DNA of 64,000 nucleotides from Corynebacterium minutissimum (lineage in GTDB: Bacteria; Actinomycetota; Actinomycetes; Mycobacteriales; Mycobacteriaceae), in assembly GCF_016889765.1 (NCBI RefSeq), contig NZ_CP069533.1:310001-374000 (forward strand), in the 5' to 3' direction. Below, piece after piece: positions 61,842 to 64,000 of the stretch. The first letter of the stretch is position 1. Each line of letters opens with the position of its first letter. The position numbers were made by a program, and so were the translations under genes. A model generated the notes under the pieces. The model worked only from the letters and a program-made list of their open reading frames with translations. It ran no database searches and was not told the DNA's origin.

Positions 61842-64000
61842 GCGCTCGCCGCGACCTTCGGGCGGAAGAGGTGCTCATCCAGGATGCGAGCCGTGCCGTG
61901 GTGGCGGGCTCGGAAGACCACGCAGGAGGCCACCAGCGCCAACGCGGTCACGATGAACAGAACGGCGATACCCGCCCAGAAGGTTCCATCGTGGATACCG
62001 TCGGTAGCTCGGGTAAAGGCATTCTTCGCATAGGACATCGGGTGGAAAGGATGCAGCAGACTCAGCGGGCGTGGAATGGCAGCTACCGGCCACACACCGC
62101 CAAAGACCATGATTCCGAGGGCAAAGGCGCCGACGGAAAAGATTGCTCCAATCTTGCGGCCGAAGGTGACGAGGAAGAATTGATACGTCGCCGCACCGAC
62201 CGCAGCGATCGCAGCAATAACGAGAAGCATCATCGGCCAGCTGGCTGGGGACCACCCCACCGTGGCCGACATGAAAGCCATGAAGCCCAGAACCAGGAAG
62301 TTGAGACCTGCCACCACACCAAACGCTGCCAGGACGCCACGAACCGGACTGGACGCGGCCCCACTGCGCCGCCCCAGATAGTACGGCAGCGTCATCGCTA
62401 GGAGCAGCATAACGAGGAAGCCAAAGACCAGCACGAAGAGCATCGATGCTCCGCCCGTAATGTTCTTGTGCGTCGGGTCGATCGGGTTAACCACAGTCTG
62501 CACCGGATGAATATTGGACGAGGTGAAGTTAATGGGCACCGCCATGTTTTGTGCAGAGGTATCTGGTTGGCTGATGGAGGGAGCCTTCGCGGCGCCATCG
62601 GCCAGCTTGGTGGCTAGTTCGTTGGAGCCTTCCTTGAGCTGGTCCATACCTGCCTTCAACTCTGTGCCACCGGCCGCCAACTGGCTTGTGCCATCCTTGA
62701 GCGTGCCTGTGCCCCCATGAAGACGAGAAGCACCATCGTGGAGCTGCACGGCACCACTGCTGAGCTCACCCACACCGTTGCGCAGTTCGTGTGTTCCTCC
62801 GGCCAGACGGTGGGCACCGTCGTTCAGCGCCGTCATACCGCCCAAGTATTCCGAGTTCGGGTCGGACAAGTTGTAATAAAGCTGGCCAGTTCCGGCGGAC
62901 AACTTCTCTAACTGGGCCACCATATTGCCGCTCGTTGCCGGGTCGAGCTTGGACACCAAAGAATACAACTGCTCGGCCTGCTCGGTCATGCCGAGGCTGC
63001 GGAGGACGTCGACAAGCTGCAGCAGTGCCGGTGCAACTGCCTGAGCCTGCTTGAGAAGCGGAATAAGCATGCCCGTGAGCTGATTAACACCACCATCAAT
63101 CTGGCCTGCACCATCAGCAAGGCGCCCCGTGCCAGCGAGCAGTTTATCCGAGCCGTCGGCAAGCTGTGCTGCACCATCATCCAATTGCGCGGCGCCAGCA
63201 CTCAAGCGCCCCACACCATCATTAAGCCGGGTCGTGCCATCCAGAAGCTGGCCCGTACCGTTATTGAGTTCCGTCGCACCGGAGTCGAGTTTGGCAATGC
63301 CCTCGACCGCGCGGCCGCCGCCTTCTTGTAACTTGCCCGCACCCTCGTCCAAGCGCCCTGCGCCTTCCGCCGCCGTTCCCAAGCCATCACTAAGCTTGTT
63401 GAGTCCCTCAATGACCTGGTCGGCATATTTCTTGGAAATCGCGTTCTCCACGCTGGTCTGCACCTGCGGGATGAGGCTCGACGAAATCACCGAGCCATTC
63501 GTGCCGTAATAGTCATTGGTGGCGAAGTGAATCTCCGGCTTGACCGGTTTCTCACTAATAATCGTCACGGCCTGCTCAGAGAAATTCTTCGGAATGGTCA
63601 CGACCATGAGGTACTTACCTTTAAGCAGGCCCTCATCCCCATCGCCCTTGCTGACCTCGGCGAAATTGAGGTACTCCGTTTCCATGAGGCCTTCGACGAC
63701 CTGATCACCGTAGTTGGTGTACTTGCCTTGCTTCTCGACGCCCACATCCTCATTGACCACCGCCAAGTCAATATTGCGCATGTACTTCGAGGGATCCCAC
63801 ATGGCCCACATCATGGTGCCGGCAACGACAATGGGTGCGACGAGCAGAAAAACAATCAGAACGCGCGACAGTGTGCTCCTCGGCCGCCAGTCCAGAACGC
63901 GGTGCCACCCCATCGCCTCGCTACTGTCAGCTCTCCCGTCCGACTTTGTCGGCGAAGCATCATTCGCTGCATACGCAGTACTCGTTTTAGTCGCTTGGCT
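61838..64000 (-). CDS. YhgE/Pip domain membrane protein, 5' end may lie outside the window
   Basis: At least 691 residues from the ATG at 63913. The frame stays open for 29 more codons to the window edge without a stop, so the true start may lie beyond it. The protein has an N-terminal membrane segment (about 18-40), a long external domain, and about five C-terminal membrane segments. The external domain holds a run of short repeats of the form LxxGxxxL (DEGAGKLQEGG, NNGTGQLLDGT, SAGAAQLDDGA, ADGSDKLLAGT). The family includes the phage infection protein Pip of Lactococcus and components of ESX-like systems. The function is unknown here. Confidence 0.85.
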   Translation of the reverse strand, partial: SQATKTSTAYAANDASPTKSDGRADSSEAMGWHRVLDWRPRSTLSRVLIVFLLVAPIVVAGTMMWAMWDPSKYMRNIDLAVVNEDVGVEKQGKYTNYGDQVVEGLMETEYLNFAEVSKGDGDEGLLKGKYLMVVTIPKNFSEQAVTIISEKPVKPEIHFATNDYYGTNGSVISSSLIPQVQTSVENAISKKYADQVIEGLNKLSDGLGTAAEGAGRLDEGAGKLQEGGGRAVEGIAKLDSGATELNNGTGQLLDGTTRLNDGVGRLSAGAAQLDDGAAQLADGSDKLLAGTGRLADGAGQIDGGVNQLTGMLIPLLKQAQAVAPALLQLVDVLRSLGMTEQAEQLYSLVSKLDPATSGNMVAQLEKLSAGTGQLYYNLSDPNSEYLGGMTALNDGAHRLAGGTHELRNGVGELSSGAVQLHDGASRLHGGTGTLKDGTSQLAAGGTELKAGMDQLKEGSNELATKLADGAAKAPSISQPDTSAQNMAVPINFTSSNIHPVQTVVNPIDPTHKNITGGASMLFVLVFGFLVMLLLAMTLPYYLGRRSGAASSPVRGVLAAFGVVAGLNFLVLGFMAFMSATVGWSPASWPMMLLVIAAIAAVGAATYQFFLVTFGRKIGAIFSVGAFALGIMVFGGVWPVAAIPRPLSLLHPFHPMSYAKNAFTRATDGIHDGTFWAGIAVLFIVTALALVASCVVFRARHHGTARILDEHLFRPKVAASA

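Overview
The window looks like a chromosomal segment of a Corynebacterium or very close relative. The evidence is a mycothione reductase (mycothiol-based thiol chemistry), a membrane malate:quinone oxidoreductase, actinobacterial DUF2469, DUF2631, DUF4439 and DUF4921 genes, two small acidic secreted proteins behind a GlxR-like site, moderately high GC and gene order typical of the genus. The species cannot be fixed from this sequence alone.
Layout: 0-2.4 kb is accessory in character: a DUF222/HNH (13E12-type) protein, three hairpin repeats, an inverted repeat and an AMIN-like lipoprotein. 2.4-20.4 kb is mostly a minus-strand translation and RNA block: pnp, rpsO, a nucleoside hydrolase, ribF, a phosphopantetheinyl transferase, a metallophosphoesterase, a MATE exporter, a DHH phosphoesterase, rbfA, infB, ylxR, nusA, rimP and proS. 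Plus-strand truB and a DUF4439 lipoprotein are embedded in it. 20.4-31.7 kb is mixed metabolism: yaaA, an orphan Orc1/Cdc6-like AAA+ ATPase with an octamer array in its promoter, DUF4921, phzF-selO, mqo, an alpha/beta hydrolase, mtr and the two secreted paralogues.
31.8-47.7 kb holds map, a lipoprotein class B PBP, ispG, a site-2 protease, dxr, DUF2631, an ABC exporter with a palindromic operator, rlmN, a LapA-like protein, cdsA, frr, pyrH, tsf and rpsB. Two MEP isoprenoid genes (ispG, dxr) bracket the protease, and cdsA-frr-pyrH-tsf-rpsB is a classic cluster. 47.7-55.9 kb holds an M23-like protein, xerC, dprA, yifB, yraN, DUF2469, rnhB, two tandem signal peptidase I genes and rplS, with three perfect DnaA-box consensus sequences in its intergenic spaces. 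56.0-61.8 kb is a complete thiazole/HMP operon, thiC-thiE-thiO-thiS-thiG-thiF, behind a TPP riboswitch. The window closes inside or at the start of a large YhgE/Pip membrane protein.
Most of the window is ordinary core genome. The parts that deserve a second look are: the ATTTATCC octamer array directly upstream of a probably leaderless AAA+ ATPase gene; two structurally related inverted-repeat elements about 30 kb apart; the hairpin repeats after the HNH gene; the tandem secreted paralogues; the DnaA boxes away from any obvious origin; the paired signal peptidases; and the operator-like palindrome in front of the ABC exporter. I found no CRISPR array, prophage, tRNA, rRNA or insertion sequence, and nothing that I can claim as a proven new system.
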